Origin: Alphaproteobacteria bacterium 46_93_T64
Lineage (GTDB): Bacteria > Pseudomonadota > Alphaproteobacteria > Sneathiellales > Sneathiellaceae
Length of the DNA: 64,000 nucleotides
Assembly (NCBI GenBank): GCA_002163135.1
Contig: MAAN01000009.1
Location: 62,001-126,000, forward strand
Direction of reading: 5' to 3'
The notes under the pieces were generated by a model. That model did no database searches and was not told where the DNA came from. It saw only the letters and a program-made list of their open reading frames with translations. The position numbers and the translations under genes are program-made. Position 1 is the first letter of the stretch, and every line of letters begins with the position of its first letter. Below are positions 26,459 through 35,574 of this stretch, one piece after another.

Positions 26459-29400
26459 TTATCTTACAAGATCGTTGAGTAAGACTTGCGCGATGGCCTG
26501 GTCGTCAGGACAATCCCCAGCAGCGATGCTTTTGTAAACAGGATCGAGAACTGACAAGGCTTCCTCAAGCCTGCCTTGATCCTGCCAAAGTTGGGCAAGG
26601 TCAATTGCTGCACGTAATTCCCATAGTTTGGCCCTCTGCTGCCGAGCGACGTCGAGGGCGCTGCCCAAGTGCTTTTCTGCAACGTCATTGTCGCCAACGG
26701 CCTTAGACAAAGATGCCTGCAAACGGTAGAGGTCCGACAAAGCATAGGCCTCGCCTGTTTGGCTGATCATGTCCTGTGCCATACCGGCCAACTCGGCAGC
26801 CTCATCCCGAAGCCCCAGAGCTAAGGCACACCAAGCCATTGCAATACGCGATTGGGGCACAAACATTTTGACCTTCGTTGCAACCATCGCTGCATCTGCC
26901 ATCATGTAGCGCTGGATACTGGTCTTGTCGTCATTTCTGGCTGCCACAATTTCCGACATCATCAACGAAAAGCCAAGCCACACAGTCAGTTTGTGTTCCT
27001 CGGCGATCGGTGCGACTTCCGCTGTACAGCGCTCAAACGTGGCTGTGTCATCTGCAAGCAAACTAAATATGTTCCGCATCATCAGCATATAGCAGATCGT
27101 TTGAGTGTGCCCTGTCGCCCTAGCAAGGCGCTCGGCGTCTTCAGCATGCGCCCAAGAGCGTTGGGTCTGACCTAGTAACTGTGTGTTAAGAGACGCGAAT
27201 ATGTTAATTGTGACGCCGATATCCTGTCCGTACCGATTGGCAAGCCCGGCATGCGTGACGGGATCATAATGCGTCTTGGCAATATCAAGATAGTGACTGG
27301 CTCCGGCCAAATCACCCATGAAGCAGCGTGTAGCCCCAGCGATCCGGTTGGCAACCACCAAAGGCGCCGTTTCCGACGACTTGATCGCCTGCTCGAGCAA
27401 TGTTTCGGCCCGCCGCCATGCTGCTGCGTGCTCTCCTCTGATCCCCTTCGCAATCCACAAACCATACAGGATTGAATATCGCATCGGAGTCTCGCCAATT
27501 TTGTCGGCCAGTGTGAGTGCCAGCTCGAATGCTGCAATCGTTTCGTCAGCGCCATAGCCCATGCGAACCAGTAATGCCATGCCCAATTGAACCTGTAAGG
27601 ACAGGGCATGCTCTATAGCGACCGGAATTCCACTTTCGACCATGGGGTTGATCAGGCCGATAGCATGTCCGAGATGTGCGATGCCTTCATCATAAGCTGG
27701 GCGGGCGATGGCGGATTTGCTCGCTGCCTCCCATAAATCAATGGCGTGATCGGTTTGTTTCGCTGTTTCGGCATGATATGCAAGCACTTCAGGTGCAATG
27801 TCAGGGGCTTTCTCCAGAGCAGTCAGTATAAGGGTATGAATTCCTCGGCGGCGTTCTTTAAGTAGGCTTTCATAGGCTGCGTCGCGTACCAACGCGTGTT
27901 TGAACAGATATGTCGCTTCGGGAGGAAGGCCGCGCCGATAGATCAATTCAGCCTTGATCAAACCGTCCATCGCGGCCGTCAACTCTGCTTCCGCCAGTGG
28001 AGAAATGTTCGCCAGCAAGCGGTGATCAAACTCCCGTCCGATGCAGGCCGCCGTTTGAGCGACTTCTTTGATTGGTTGCAGACGATCTAGTCGCGCCATC
28101 AGACTGTCATGCAGCGTGCTGGGAATAGCCAATGTATCGAGCGGACCGTCCAGAACTAATCGGTTGCCCTCATTCCTCAGAACTCCGGATTCTAGTATCG
28201 TCTTGGTCAGTTCCTCGACAAACAGTGGCACCCCATCTGTGCGACTGGTAATGATGTCAACGACCTCTTCAGGCAAAGCCTTGTTACCGGTCAGTTTGCC
28301 TACAATAGCGGCAATCTGTTCCCGACCTAGACGATTGAGAGCAAACCGAGAAACAATTGGATGACCGCCAAAGCCGTATTCAAAGACGGGACGTGCCGTT
28401 GCTAGGAGCAGAATGGGCTGATCCGCAATGGCATCAAGGGCTAGGTCCAAAAGTTCCAGAGTTGTAGGATCAACCCAATGCAGATCTTCAAATACCAAAA
28501 GCAAAGGTTTGTCTTGTGCCTGCTGAACCACTACTCGAACTAGTGCCTGCATGGTGCGGGCTCGTTGCTGTGTCGGGGTCAAGTTCAGCGCGCCGTACCG
28601 GTCGATTCCATCAATGCCGAGAAGCGCCGCGATCAGCGCAGCCGTTTCACCATCGCCGCCGATGGACGTTTCCAGTTTATCCAACCTAGCCTCTGTTCCA
28701 TCGGTCGCCTTGAACCCGGCCACAAATGAGAGTTGTTGTATGATCGGATAAAATGCGCTGTCTGTGTGATAGGGCGAGCATTGATAACTCATGCGGACAT
28801 GTTCGTCTTGCGCAATGGCGTCAATCACCGCGCGGGTGATACGCGACTTACCAATACCAGCCTCGCCACTGACCAAAATCATTTGCCCACCGCCAGCGCG
28901 TGCCGTAGACCAGCGCTCCAACATAAGTTCTGTTTCCAGCTTACGACCGACTATTGGGGTAAGCACGCCAAGATGACGGGATTCAAATCGGCTCGGCTCG
29001 GTGTTCTCTCCAATAACGCCAAAGGACTGAACCGGTTCGGCGATCCCCTTCAACCCATGTGCGCCCAGAGGGTTTAGCGCGAAAACATTGCCCAGCAGAT
29101 TGACAGTTTCCTGAGGCAAAACTATCTGGTCGGGCTGCGCTAGACCTTGAAGGCGCGCAGCCAGATTAGGTGTTTCACCAACAACCGCTGCCTCTTGCGT
29201 GGCACCGCTGCCTATCAGATCGCCGACAATTACAACGCCAGTCGCTATACCAATACGCGATGCAAGCGGCGTACCATTCGGGCCAGTTGACCGCTTGACG
29301 CTGGCGATAATTTCCAGCCCTCCGCGGACGGCGCGTTCGGCATCATCTTCGTTGGCGTTGGGCCAACCGAAATAACATAAAACGCCATCCCCCATGAACT

Positions 29401-29785
29401 TGGCAACGAACCCGTCATAGCGGGCAACGACACCTGCAACCGTGTTCTGATAGCCGGTGATGATCTCGCGCATGTCTTCGGGGTCAATCCCAGCTGCCAT
29501 TTCCGTCGACCCCACAAGATCGACAAACATTACTGTCAAATGTCGACGTTCCGCATCGGAAGACGAGATGGAGATCGAAGGTTGGGATACTGACGATGCA
29601 TTGGCATCCTCCAATCGCTGGATGGCTCCCCAAACTTTACGGCGCGGTCCAAGAGGCAATCCAAGTTCCTTCAGATCGTCTTCTTCAAGATCAGACAACG
29701 TTTCAAAATCAATTTCGGCGTCTAAAAACGCAGAAATGTGTTTTTCTAAGCCAAGCTCAGTGAGCCAAAGTACAATATCTGACAA
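26459..29785 (-). CDS. SAM / class III nucleotidyl cyclase / AAA ATPase / TPR protein
   Basis: The 1108-residue protein starts with a SAM domain (IVLWLTELGLEKHISAFLDA), then a class III cyclase domain with metal aspartates in VMFVDLVGST and FMGDGVLCYFG and the VGETPNLAARLQ block. An AAA/STAND ATPase follows, with Walker A GEAGIGKS and Walker B LLLVFEDLHWVD, and a C-terminal TPR-like helical array. It probably makes cAMP (or another cyclic nucleotide) in response to a signal sensed by the ATPase/TPR half. The TTG at 29785 with GAGGGGAG upstream gives a start typical for the family; a TTG at 29896 is less likely. The GC content is much higher than in neighbours (37-38 of 60 bases in lines sampled near 26.6 and 28.6 kb), which suggests transfer. 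Confidence 0.9.
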   Translation of the reverse strand: MSDIVLWLTELGLEKHISAFLDAEIDFETLSDLEEDDLKELGLPLGPRRKVWGAIQRLEDANASSVSQPSISISSSDAERRHLTVMFVDLVGSTEMAAGIDPEDMREIITGYQNTVAGVVARYDGFVAKFMGDGVLCYFGWPNANEDDAERAVRGGLEIIASVKRSTGPNGTPLASRIGIATGVVIVGDLIGSGATQEAAVVGETPNLAARLQGLAQPDQIVLPQETVNLLGNVFALNPLGAHGLKGIAEPVQSFGVIGENTEPSRFESRHLGVLTPIVGRKLETELMLERWSTARAGGGQMILVSGEAGIGKSRITRAVIDAIAQDEHVRMSYQCSPYHTDSAFYPIIQQLSFVAGFKATDGTEARLDKLETSIGGDGETAALIAALLGIDGIDRYGALNLTPTQQRARTMQALVRVVVQQAQDKPLLLVFEDLHWVDPTTLELLDLALDAIADQPILLLATARPVFEYGFGGHPIVSRFALNRLGREQIAAIVGKLTGNKALPEEVVDIITSRTDGVPLFVEELTKTILESGVLRNEGNRLVLDGPLDTLAIPSTLHDSLMARLDRLQPIKEVAQTAACIGREFDHRLLANISPLAEAELTAAMDGLIKAELIYRRGLPPEATYLFKHALVRDAAYESLLKERRRGIHTLILTALEKAPDIAPEVLAYHAETAKQTDHAIDLWEAASKSAIARPAYDEGIAHLGHAIGLINPMVESGIPVAIEHALSLQVQLGMALLVRMGYGADETIAAFELALTLADKIGETPMRYSILYGLWIAKGIRGEHAAAWRRAETLLEQAIKSSETAPLVVANRIAGATRCFMGDLAGASHYLDIAKTHYDPVTHAGLANRYGQDIGVTINIFASLNTQLLGQTQRSWAHAEDAERLARATGHTQTICYMLMMRNIFSLLADDTATFERCTAEVAPIAEEHKLTVWLGFSLMMSEIVAARNDDKTSIQRYMMADAAMVATKVKMFVPQSRIAMAWCALALGLRDEAAELAGMAQDMISQTGEAYALSDLYRLQASLSKAVGDNDVAEKHLGSALDVARQQRAKLWELRAAIDLAQLWQDQGRLEEALSVLDPVYKSIAAGDCPDDQAIAQVLLNDLVR

Positions 29786-30122
29786 TTTACTCCCCTCATC
29801 GGGCACAGAAATCACCAATTTTCGCAGTCCATTAGTATCGACAAGACAAACGTTAACCCAAAGCAGTACTTTAGTATAATCTAATGAATATCGCAAAACC
29901 GAAAATTCGGTATCCCAATTTAGGTGGAAGTTTGGATGAAGTAGGGTTTGTTTTCGCAGATGAAATGTAGATTAGCGGTAACAGTATCGTCGCGAAATCG
30001 ACTAATTAACGCTGTTTGAAGGTGCCGTAAAAGAACACCACGAAAAAGAAATCTCGCATTGGTGATTAATAATCGTTAAAAGCAACATCTTTTCGTAACC
30101 TCACTCATTCTGGAAAATTCTT
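29786..30122. other. Intergenic region between cyclase and YegD genes
   Basis: About 340 bases without a convincing gene. They should hold divergent promoters for the cyclase gene (minus) and the YegD-like gene (plus). I see no clear operator, repeat or terminator. Confidence 0.5.
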
Positions 30123-31415
30123 ATGATGTCGAATGCCCTTTGCATTGGTTTGGATTTTGGTACGACTAATACTGTCATAACAACGATCTTACCATCAGGT
30201 GAGAGAATTCATCACAGTTTCAAATCCGACTTAGGAGAGAGCCGAAATTTTAGATCCCTAATTTGTTATTGGGATGATGATGAGTTCGGTAAACCGGTGC
30301 TAAAACACAGTTCAGGTCCATATGGCATTTCCGATTATCTGGAATGGGGATCCGATCAACGTCTCATCATGTCGATGAAATCCTACCTTGGTGATAAAAG
30401 TTTCAGCAGAACACAAATCCTAAGCCGTCAATTAGGGCTTGAAGAAATGATTGCCGATATTTTGCTCGACCTTCTGGAAAACGCGAAAATTTCACTAAAT
30501 GATCAGCCCATAAAGGTCGTTGCAGGCCGCCCAGTTGTTTTTGCAGGTACTCGACCAGATGAGGAATTGGCATTAATGCGGCTGGATAAGGCCTTCGAGC
30601 GCGCAGGACTTTCAAATGTAGAATTCGCGTATGAGCCGGCCGCTGCTGGATATCAATTTGGGAAATCCAATGAAGCAAAAGGACTTGTCCTTGTTGCAGA
30701 TTTTGGAGGCGGAACCAGTGATTTTTCCGTTTTGAAACTCGAGGATGGAACTGATCGTAGGTATCAACCAATTGCACATTCAGGCGTTGGTATTGCGGGG
30801 GATCGCTTCGATGCAAAAATTTTTGATTTTGCAATAGCCCCTATGTTGGGTAAGGGAAGTTCCTACGACTCATTCGGAAAAAGCGTCCCCATTCCGTGGC
30901 AACCTAGCAAGTTTATGTTGCACCGAATGGCGTTTATGGGGAACAAAAAGGAAATCCAATACTGGAAGAGCATGTGCCGGTACTCACATGAGCCTGAGAA
31001 AATTGAAAGACTTGTCCACATAATTGAAGAAGGTCTTTTCTTTCAGATGAACCGCCTTGTTTTAAAAGCAAAAGAAGAGCTTTCTCGCCAACATTCTACA
31101 GTCATTGATCTAAAAGAAATTGGAATAGATGTTGAGATCCCGATCACTCGCCAGGATTTTGAAGCGTGTATTAGTGACGAACTGGAAAAGATAAAAGCAA
31201 GTGTTGAAGCTGTTCTGAACAGTGCCGATGTTTTAAGTGGCCAAATCGATCAAGTTTTCATGACTGGCGGAACTTCATATACACCTGCTGTTCGACAGAT
31301 ATTTATAGAAATGTTTGAAGAAGATAAAATAAGTGGCGGGAATGAATTTAGTACCGTAGCCGATGGATTGGCCGAAATGGCATTTGATCAATTGAGTTTT
31401 CCATTCAAAAAATAA
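30123..31415 (+). CDS. Hsp70-family protein, YegD-like
   Basis: The 430-residue protein is an Hsp70-type ATPase domain without the canonical substrate-binding domain. Seen are the phosphate-1 motif IGLDFGTTNTVI, the phosphate-2 motif VADFGGGTSDFSV and the adenosine motif QVFMTGGTSYTPAVRQIF. YegD-type proteins are actin-fold ATPases of unclear chaperone function. It sits alone between the cyclase gene and a stretch of gene remnants. No partner gene (J-domain or GrpE) is near. The base composition is AT-richer than the cyclase gene (25 of 60 in one line sampled). Confidence 0.9.
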   Translation: MMSNALCIGLDFGTTNTVITTILPSGERIHHSFKSDLGESRNFRSLICYWDDDEFGKPVLKHSSGPYGISDYLEWGSDQRLIMSMKSYLGDKSFSRTQILSRQLGLEEMIADILLDLLENAKISLNDQPIKVVAGRPVVFAGTRPDEELALMRLDKAFERAGLSNVEFAYEPAAAGYQFGKSNEAKGLVLVADFGGGTSDFSVLKLEDGTDRRYQPIAHSGVGIAGDRFDAKIFDFAIAPMLGKGSSYDSFGKSVPIPWQPSKFMLHRMAFMGNKKEIQYWKSMCRYSHEPEKIERLVHIIEEGLFFQMNRLVLKAKEELSRQHSTVIDLKEIGIDVEIPITRQDFEACISDELEKIKASVEAVLNSADVLSGQIDQVFMTGGTSYTPAVRQIFIEMFEEDKISGGNEFSTVADGLAEMAFDQLSFPFKK

Positions 31416-31467
31416 CTTTTGGGCATCTCTCAAATGAGGCCTCCGCTTTGGGCTTTAGGCCAACCCG

Positions 31468-31593
31468 GCACCAATATTTGTAATTGACCGTAAAACTGGC
31501 AAACAACTTGAAGAAACCGTTTCAGGAGAATAATGGATCTGGTGGGCTTATCAAAATACTGGAGCCCATTTTCTTAACAGGATATATCATTGA
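31468..31593 (+). pseudogene. Remnant resembling phosphatidylserine decarboxylase N-terminus
   Basis: The frame reads IFVIDRKTGKQLEETVSGE, a stop, then WIWWAYQNTGAHFLN and a stop. The DRKTGxxxEExVxGE box followed by a WxWAYxNxxG segment is how the psd-type decarboxylases begin. Only about 40 residues remain, with an in-frame TAA, and the catalytic LGST/GSS region is missing. The identification rests on short-motif memory. Confidence 0.35.
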
Positions 31594-31615
31594 ACAGCCT
31601 TTTAATGTAGCTGAA

Positions 31616-31744
31616 TCAAATGCAGGCATCTTGTCCCTTTCCAGCAGTTTCGGCTTTTCTTAGCACACAGTGTGCCGTCACGAGATCCTGCACGGGCCAA
31701 GCTCCCATCCCGCCACAATCTTTACACGCGTATGAATAGGCCAT
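31616..31744 (-). pseudogene. Short frame resembling DUF1059 N-terminus
   Basis: A 42-codon frame starts MAYSYACKDCGGMGAWP, like the start of DUF1059 small proteins (MAYSYACKDxxGMxACP), but lacks the expected histidine-rich helix after residue 17. It is either frameshifted and decayed or a chance likeness. No ribosome binding site was seen. Confidence 0.3.
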
Positions 31745-32043
31745 ATCAATATCGCTCCATCAGTTTCACGATACTAACTCAATTACCCGAACCAAGGTTG
31801 ACCATGGCATCACACCTAAGTTATCGATTGGTGTAGGGTGTGCCAGCGCGTTATTTTGGAAGTAAATTTCCGCTTTGGGTCGAACTGATAAGTAATAAAT
31901 GATCTGAAATCACGTCCGCTTTGTCACACTTTACTGACATTGATGCCCAACAGGTCATCTTACAACCGCAATTCAGCAGAAATTGAACGATCCTGATTAG
32001 ATCTCAAAAGTGCCAGAGGTAGTTGTTCTATATTGATTTAGAG

Positions 32044-32139
32044 GTGCCTGAATTGCGAACTTTGCAAACGTTCATTTGCATCACGGAATTTGGTGTTTTA
32101 ACGTTCGATACACTCTTGCTGGTGACCACCCTCTCTTAA
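32044..32139 (+). pseudogene. Remnant resembling a LysR regulator N-terminus
   Basis: The frame reads PELRTLQTFICITEFGVLT and ends after 31 codons at TAA. LysR-type regulators begin with RxLRTFxxIAExGSLT, the first part of their helix-turn-helix. The rest of the DNA-binding domain is absent, so this would be a 5' scrap left beside the downstream SDR gene. Confidence 0.35.
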
Positions 32140-32160
32140 GAACAACTGGGAACGCATTTT

Positions 32161-32988
32161 ATGAAGCCTTTGTCCGGTAAAATAGCAATAGTGACGGGAA
32201 CATCTGCACCTCGGGGAATAGGGCGCGCGATCGCGATGCGTCTTGCAGAAAACGGGGCTTCGGTTGTTGCAACTGATATGGCGGGCCCCTTACATATTGA
32301 CGACAATATATATAAGAAAGACGAACTCTTAGACTCTTTGGTCATCGACATTAGAAATATGGGCAATTCGGCAATATCGTTAAAGCTGGATGTCGCTAAT
32401 GCTCACGATATTCAAGCTTGCATATCAGCTACAATGCAGGAGTTTGGTCGCATTGATATACTGGTGAACAATGCAGGATCATTGGCGGGTTCTGACAACT
32501 TTCTGTCAACGACAGGTGATCAGTGGGAATCCAGTTTTCGCGTAAATATACTTGGCCCAATGATGCTTTCTCAGGCAGTCATCCCGGAAATGCGCAACGT
32601 TGGCGGCGGGCGTATTATTAATATCGGGTCGACTGGCAGTCTGGGGGCTGAGGCAGGGTTTGGGGCCTACACCGCAATGAAGCATGGGCTGGTTGGTTTG
32701 ACAAAGACAATTGCAGCAGAATTTGGTGCCGATGGTATTTTGAGCAACACCGTCTGCCCCGGATATATAATGACAGATATGCACGCAGCGGCGAATATGC
32801 GTCTGGCAAAAGAAAACGAAATCTCTGTAGAAGAGATGCAAAAGCGGCGCTATGCAAATGTTGCTGTTCGGGACGCCGGGCGCCCCGAAGATGTAGCCGA
32901 AGCCGTAGCTTATTTGGCAGGGCCGAACTCAGCCTATATAACAGGAATAAATTTGCCCGTTAGTGGTGGTGTTCCATTTGGCATTTAA
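32161..32988 (+). CDS. SDR family oxidoreductase
   Basis: The 275-residue protein is a classical short-chain dehydrogenase: the NAD(P)-binding start VTGTSAPRGIGRAIAMRLAE, the NNAG motif, the catalytic serine in INIGSTGSLG, and YTAMK. The C-terminal NTVCPGYIMTDM is typical of 3-ketoacyl-ACP/3-hydroxy-type SDRs. The cofactor preference and substrate are not clear; an acidic residue follows strand 2 (VVATDMAG), which favours NAD. A scrap of a LysR regulator upstream suggests that it was once divergently or adjacently regulated. It is the last protein gene of the accessory stretch before the RRM gene. Confidence 0.9.
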   Translation: MKPLSGKIAIVTGTSAPRGIGRAIAMRLAENGASVVATDMAGPLHIDDNIYKKDELLDSLVIDIRNMGNSAISLKLDVANAHDIQACISATMQEFGRIDILVNNAGSLAGSDNFLSTTGDQWESSFRVNILGPMMLSQAVIPEMRNVGGGRIINIGSTGSLGAEAGFGAYTAMKHGLVGLTKTIAAEFGADGILSNTVCPGYIMTDMHAAANMRLAKENEISVEEMQKRRYANVAVRDAGRPEDVAEAVAYLAGPNSAYITGINLPVSGGVPFGI

Positions 32989-33098
32989 GGTTCACAACTA
33001 CGCCTGCAAAGGGTCACTCTCAGGCGAAAGACTGAAACAATATTGACGTCAGCTCCACCCCTGATCGGTCAGCACCAATTTTGGCGACATTTTGAAGC

Positions 33099-33335
33099 TC
33101 ACTTTGCAGGCTTAACGCGGATTTTCCTTTTGTTAATCTTAGAGCCATGTAGCTTCTCGATAGCAGCCGTCGCGTCTTCCTCTAGTTCCATCTCGACAAA
33201 ACCAAATCCTTTCGAAGCACCGGTCTCGTCATCTAAGACAAGGTTAAAAGCTTTAACATTGCCATAGGCTTTAAATAATTTTTCTAAATCTTGTTCATCA
33301 AAATCATACGGCAAGTTGAGGATAATAAGTTTCAT
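33099..33335 (-). CDS. RNA-binding protein with one RRM domain
   Basis: The 78-residue protein is a single RRM: RNP2 is LIILNLP at the start and RNP1 is KGFGFVEM, with the beta-alpha-beta repeat between. Small bacterial RRM proteins are RNA-binding, often cold-inducible factors. The ATG at 33335 has GGAG five bases upstream; a longer frame to 33371 adds a hydrophobic stretch unlike the family. The C-terminus is Lys-rich (SKINKRKIRVKPAK), which fits RNA binding. Confidence 0.88.
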   Translation of the reverse strand: MKLIILNLPYDFDEQDLEKLFKAYGNVKAFNLVLDDETGASKGFGFVEMELEEDATAAIEKLHGSKINKRKIRVKPAK

Positions 33336-33417
33336 TTCGGCTCCGATAAAAATAAAAAAGTGAGGCTTCAAGTGTCCTATCAGGACAAGGCTATAATGAA
33401 ACCAAATCCGTTTCAGG

Positions 33418-33540
33418 TTAAAGCTTCAATACATTAAGTGTTCCTGTGATGCCAAGCGCTTCTTTAGCGATTTGGATATTGTAGTATAAATCCGTCAACT
33501 GCTTCCTGCTCATACTTCGTACCGATTTCAGATTTCTCAT
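33418..33540 (-). CDS. Possible small protein of 40 residues
   Basis: A frame starting MRNLKSVRSMSRKQLTDLYY and ending GITGTLNVLKL has protein-like amino acid use and fills part of the 368-base stretch upstream of the RRM gene, on the same strand. I see no ribosome binding site and no family match. It may equally be the scrap of an older gene. The rest of the stretch, 33541-33703, holds nothing I can name. Confidence 0.3.
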   Translation of the reverse strand: MRNLKSVRSMSRKQLTDLYYNIQIAKEALGITGTLNVLKL

Positions 33541-33703
33541 TTGTAAGATGGTCTATTTTGACCGACACTTTTAGCAATTTCGGTATTTGTGTCTCATACT
33601 TAACGTGTTTTCGAGCATTACCTCCAAGGTAATTGCGAGCATGACCCCGATTTGCGATTGTGCGCTCACAAGATACGACCGATCAATGGAAAGGATCAGG
33701 ACA

Positions 33704-34114
33704 ATGACGACTACTTCTGCTGATTTACTAAAAAAAACGCTTCTTACCAACGCAATTACGTCTGTTAGTGCTGGGCTTCTATGCCTCGTTGCAAATGGTC
33801 CCCTAACAAGCTTTATGGGGTTGGATAGCAGTCTCTATCTGTACATCTGCGGTGCAGGGTTCGTTCTCTTTGGACTTGATGTGGGCTATACGGCTCTTAA
33901 AGCCATAGACAACGGCCTTTATATCAAAGCCATTATCGCCGCTGATATTTTGTGGGTTGGTGCCAGTGTTGCCCTACTTATCCTTGCACCGCATTGGTTT
34001 AGTACAGCAGGTATGGTTCTGATTGATGTGGTTGCGTTCATGGTTGCCGTTTTTGCAGTCTTTGAAATAGTGGGTTTCCGCAGAATGACACGCCCTAATT
34101 TTCAGCTAGCATAA
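33704..34114 (+). CDS. Small integral membrane protein, four predicted helices
   Basis: The 136-residue protein has about four hydrophobic segments (ITSVSAGLLCLVANG, LYLYICGAGFVLFGL, AIIAADILWVGASVALLIL, GMVLIDVVAFMVAVFAVF) and no recognisable catalytic motif, so it is an inner-membrane protein of unknown function. The ATG at 33704 is preceded by CAGGAC; a longer frame from 33587 is unlikely. The terminator at 34121-34155 ends its transcript and, from the other side, that of pntB. Confidence 0.75.
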   Translation: MTTTSADLLKKTLLTNAITSVSAGLLCLVANGPLTSFMGLDSSLYLYICGAGFVLFGLDVGYTALKAIDNGLYIKAIIAADILWVGASVALLILAPHWFSTAGMVLIDVVAFMVAVFAVFEIVGFRRMTRPNFQLA

Positions 34115-34120
34115 GACACA

Positions 34121-34155
34121 AAAAAAGGCTGCGGAAAACCGCAGCCTTTTCTTTT
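34121..34155. terminator. Bidirectional rho-independent terminator
   Basis: GGCTGCGG (34127-34134) pairs with CCGCAGCC (34139-34146) around AAAA, flanked by an A run on the left and a T run on the right, so it can end transcripts from both the membrane-protein gene and pntB. Confidence 0.88.
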
Positions 34156-34168
34156 CTTTAAAGCGTTG

Positions 34169-35563
34169 TTAGAGAGCTTTAATGATATTTTCCACCATCT
34201 TCTTCGCATCAGAGAGAAGCATCATGGTGTTATCTTTATAGAACAGATCATTGTCGATACCGGCATAACCAGAAGACATTGAACGTTTCACGAATAGAAC
34301 CGTTTGTGATTTGTCCACGTCCAAAATTGGCATACCGAAAATCGGACTTTGAGGATCATCACGAGCAGCCGGATTGGTCACGTCGTTCGCACCTACAACA
34401 AAAGCCACATCTGCACCGGCAAAATCAGAATTGATTTCCTCCAATTCAAATACTTCATCGTAAGACACGTTAGCTTCTGCCAATAGAACGTTCATGTGAC
34501 CCGGCATACGGCCCGCAACCGGATGAATAGCATAGGCAACTTCAACGCCTTCTGCTTTGAGCAAATCACCCATTTCACGGAGTGCATGCTGTGCTTGTGC
34601 CACCGCGAGCCCGTAACCCGGAACGATAATCACTTTACCAGCGTTTTTCATGATAAAGGCTGCATCTTCTGCAGAACCCGCTTTATGAGGACGATCCCCT
34701 TTTTCAACAGATACCGCAGCATCGTCGCCGCCAAAGCCACCCAAGATTACGCTGATGAAAGAGCGGTTCATCGCCTTACACATGATGTAAGACAAGATCG
34801 CACCAGAAGAACCCACAAGAGCGCCCACGATAATGAGAGCCGTATTTTCAAGGGTGAAACCGATACCAGCAGCTGCCCAACCTGAATAGGAATTCAACAT
34901 GGAAACCACAACAGGCATATCAGCACCACCAATTGGGATAATGATCAGGAAACCAATTAGGAACGCTAATGCTGTCATTGCCCAGAAGATAGATGGATCT
35001 TGGCCTTTGTCGATACAGAACCAAACAATCAAAGCCATAATCGCAAGACCTATAACTAGGTTCACCAAATGCTGTCCGGCAAATGTCACGGGGCTACCCG
35101 AGACAAGGCCCTGCAACTTGGTGAAAGCAATTACGGAGCCTGAGAATGTAATGGCACCAATAACAACACCAATAGCCATCTCTATCAAGCTAAGGGTCTT
35201 CAGTTCCCCGCCGGCATCAAGAATACCATAGGCTTCCGGGTTATAGAAAGCTGCGGCAGCAACAAGAACCGCGGCCAAACCAACGAGAGAATGGAACGCA
35301 GCCACCAATTGAGGCATTGCAGTCATAGCGATACGTTGTGCGATCACGGCGCCAATGGCACCGCCCAAAACAATACCACCGATAATCCATTCGTATGAAA
35401 CAACGCTTGGATCAAGAATGGTCACAATCATAGCAATAGCCATGCCGACCATACCCATGATATTGCCACGTCTTGAAGTTTCAGGTGAAGACAAACCCCG
35501 CAGTGCGAGGATGAAAAGAATAGCGGCTACCAAATAGGCAAGCGCAGTAATATTTGCAGACAC
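34169..35563 (-). CDS. pntB: NAD(P) transhydrogenase subunit beta
   Basis: PntB combines a multi-helix membrane domain (dII) that translocates protons with the NADP(H)-binding dIII at the C-terminus. Membrane segments run through about residues 1-265, and dIII is visible at VIIVPGYGLAVAQAQHA, HPVAGRMPGHMNVLLAEA and GANDVTNPAA. Length 464 fits the separate-subunit form. The start is GTG at 35563 with AGGGGGAA upstream. It completes the pntAA-pntAB-pntB order typical of alphaproteobacteria, making NADPH from NADH at the cost of the proton gradient. Confidence 0.97.
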   Translation of the reverse strand: MSANITALAYLVAAILFILALRGLSSPETSRRGNIMGMVGMAIAMIVTILDPSVVSYEWIIGGIVLGGAIGAVIAQRIAMTAMPQLVAAFHSLVGLAAVLVAAAAFYNPEAYGILDAGGELKTLSLIEMAIGVVIGAITFSGSVIAFTKLQGLVSGSPVTFAGQHLVNLVIGLAIMALIVWFCIDKGQDPSIFWAMTALAFLIGFLIIIPIGGADMPVVVSMLNSYSGWAAAGIGFTLENTALIIVGALVGSSGAILSYIMCKAMNRSFISVILGGFGGDDAAVSVEKGDRPHKAGSAEDAAFIMKNAGKVIIVPGYGLAVAQAQHALREMGDLLKAEGVEVAYAIHPVAGRMPGHMNVLLAEANVSYDEVFELEEINSDFAGADVAFVVGANDVTNPAARDDPQSPIFGMPILDVDKSQTVLFVKRSMSSGYAGIDNDLFYKDNTMMLLSDAKKMVENIIKAL

Positions 35564-35574
35564 TGGCGTTCCCC

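Larger units (their letters stand above)
31416..32160. other. Gene-remnant region with no intact gene
   Basis: About 745 bases carry no full-length reading frame. Three short stretches resemble the beginnings of unrelated genes (decarboxylase-like, DUF1059-like, LysR-like; listed separately). Between about 31.75 and 32.04 kb I recognise nothing. The pattern is that of old genes worn away by deletion. Confidence 0.5.

Noticed and set aside
30123-31415. YegD-like gene as part of a chaperone or defence cluster with the cyclase gene.
   Set aside because: The genes are divergent, of different base composition and without further partners; no evidence for a shared system was seen.
26180-33504. A 14-base direct repeat (TCCGTCAACTGCTT at 26180-26193 and 33491-33504) flanking the accessory stretch, as possible attachment sites.
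   Set aside because: In a 64 kb window several 14-base matches are expected by chance, and the second copy is not beside a tRNA or an integrase. It was kept only as a note.
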